Origin: Hydra vulgaris
Lineage: Eukaryota > Cnidaria > Hydrozoa > Anthoathecata > Hydridae
DNA: 64,000 nucleotides
Direction of reading: 5' to 3'
NCBI RefSeq assembly: GCF_038396675.1
Contig: NC_088934.1
Span: 36,527,001-36,591,000, forward strand
Shown here: one piece after another, positions 63,368 through 64,000 of the stretch
Numbering within the stretch: the first letter of the stretch is position 1
How the letters are laid out: each line of letters opens with the position of its first letter
Notes under the pieces: model-generated
Told to the model about the DNA's origin: nothing
The model's input: the letters and a program-made list of their open reading frames with translations, nothing else
Database searches by the model: none
Position numbers and translations under genes: made by a program

Positions 63368-64000
63368 GTGGTATATTTAGTATGGACTTCCTACTGAATA
63401 TTGGGTAGATTCCTTCTATTTAAGAAATCTTGGAATAGTTCTTTTACTTAATCACCCAGCAAAATTAAGAGATTTTTCTTTACAATTTTTATAATATTTT
63501 AGCAAAAAAGTTTGATTTATATTCTTGATTGTCCAGATGCTTTTTACAACATCGATAAGACAAATTTGAATTAAATCCTTTTTTGAATTTTTGAAGCATA
63601 ATGTAGAATATATATTTTCTTTGATAAAATATTTGCTTTAAAATATCTACTCTCTTAAGGTAGTGTTAAATCATCTGTTCTATCTTAAGGTAGTGTTAAA
63701 ACACAGTTGCTGTAACATTTTTGCCACTGACCAATGATTTATTTTTAATCAGAAATTTTAATCATGCCTCGTCTGCTTAGAAATATTTATCTTATAGGGT
63801 TAATTTCAATATCAGAACAAAAACACCATCAGAAATAAATAATTAAAATTTTAAGTTAAAAACTCTATCAATTTATTTAAGTTTCTTTTAATCAAAACAT
63901 ATAAAACTAATGCAAGTATGTAATGCCTGACAATCGCTTGATTTCAATATTTTGATCTATGGTTAAAAAAGTTGTGCAATTGCTTGCACCCCTCTTTTAA
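63368..64000. other. AT-rich end of the window
   Basis: A short duplicated word (CTCTTAAGGTAGTGTTAAATC / ATCTTAAGGTAGTGTTAAAAC) lies at 63652-63703. No gene was recognised. Confidence 0.4.

Overview
The window looks like the genome of a Hydra-type cnidarian (inference). It is extremely AT-rich and full of long (TA)n tracts. It is dense in decayed cut-and-paste DNA transposons (Tc1/mariner, hAT, several long-TIR families), CR1/jockey-like LINE pieces, a Penelope-like retroelement and tRNA-derived SINEs. Genes are intron-split with GTAA...TTTTAG borders. There is no prokaryotic gene organisation, no rRNA, no free-standing tRNA gene and no CRISPR array. Nearly every long open frame belongs to a mobile element; two host genes had to be found by matching splice sites and codon phase.

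Layout. 0-7.6 kb: AT-rich DNA with two copies of one MITE family, a LINE RT scrap, a Penelope-like element split by the second MITE, and a Tc1 transposase remnant bounded on both sides by (TA)n. 7.58-8.89 kb, minus strand: a six-exon gene for a Gly/Tyr-rich, probably secreted protein, whose internal exons are all phase 1-1 and clearly duplicated. 9-10.6 kb: 190-bp direct repeats and a 40-bp satellite. 11-18 kb: an internally deleted TIR element encoding a RING-finger/HTH fragment, a DDE transposase relic and a hAT (ZMYM1/DUF4371-like) relic. 21-26.8 kb: four LINE pieces carrying a SINE and a nested hAT with a perfect 8-bp target duplication.

30.0-59.7 kb (perhaps to 63.4 kb), plus strand: at least five small exons with compatible splice phases form one gene for an acidic-to-coiled-coil protein that I do not recognise. 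Its 3.8-, 18.1- and 7.1-kb introns hold a near-complete hAT element (3.06 kb), two long-TIR transposons of families I cannot name (3.7 and 3.24 kb), a third TIR element (2.75 kb), Tc1 and mariner relics, a SINE, hairpin MITEs and satellites. Several of these elements end exactly at (TA)n microsatellites.

The elements do not form a pathway. The window is a nested insertion record around two host genes: the Gly/Tyr-rich gene and the long split gene.
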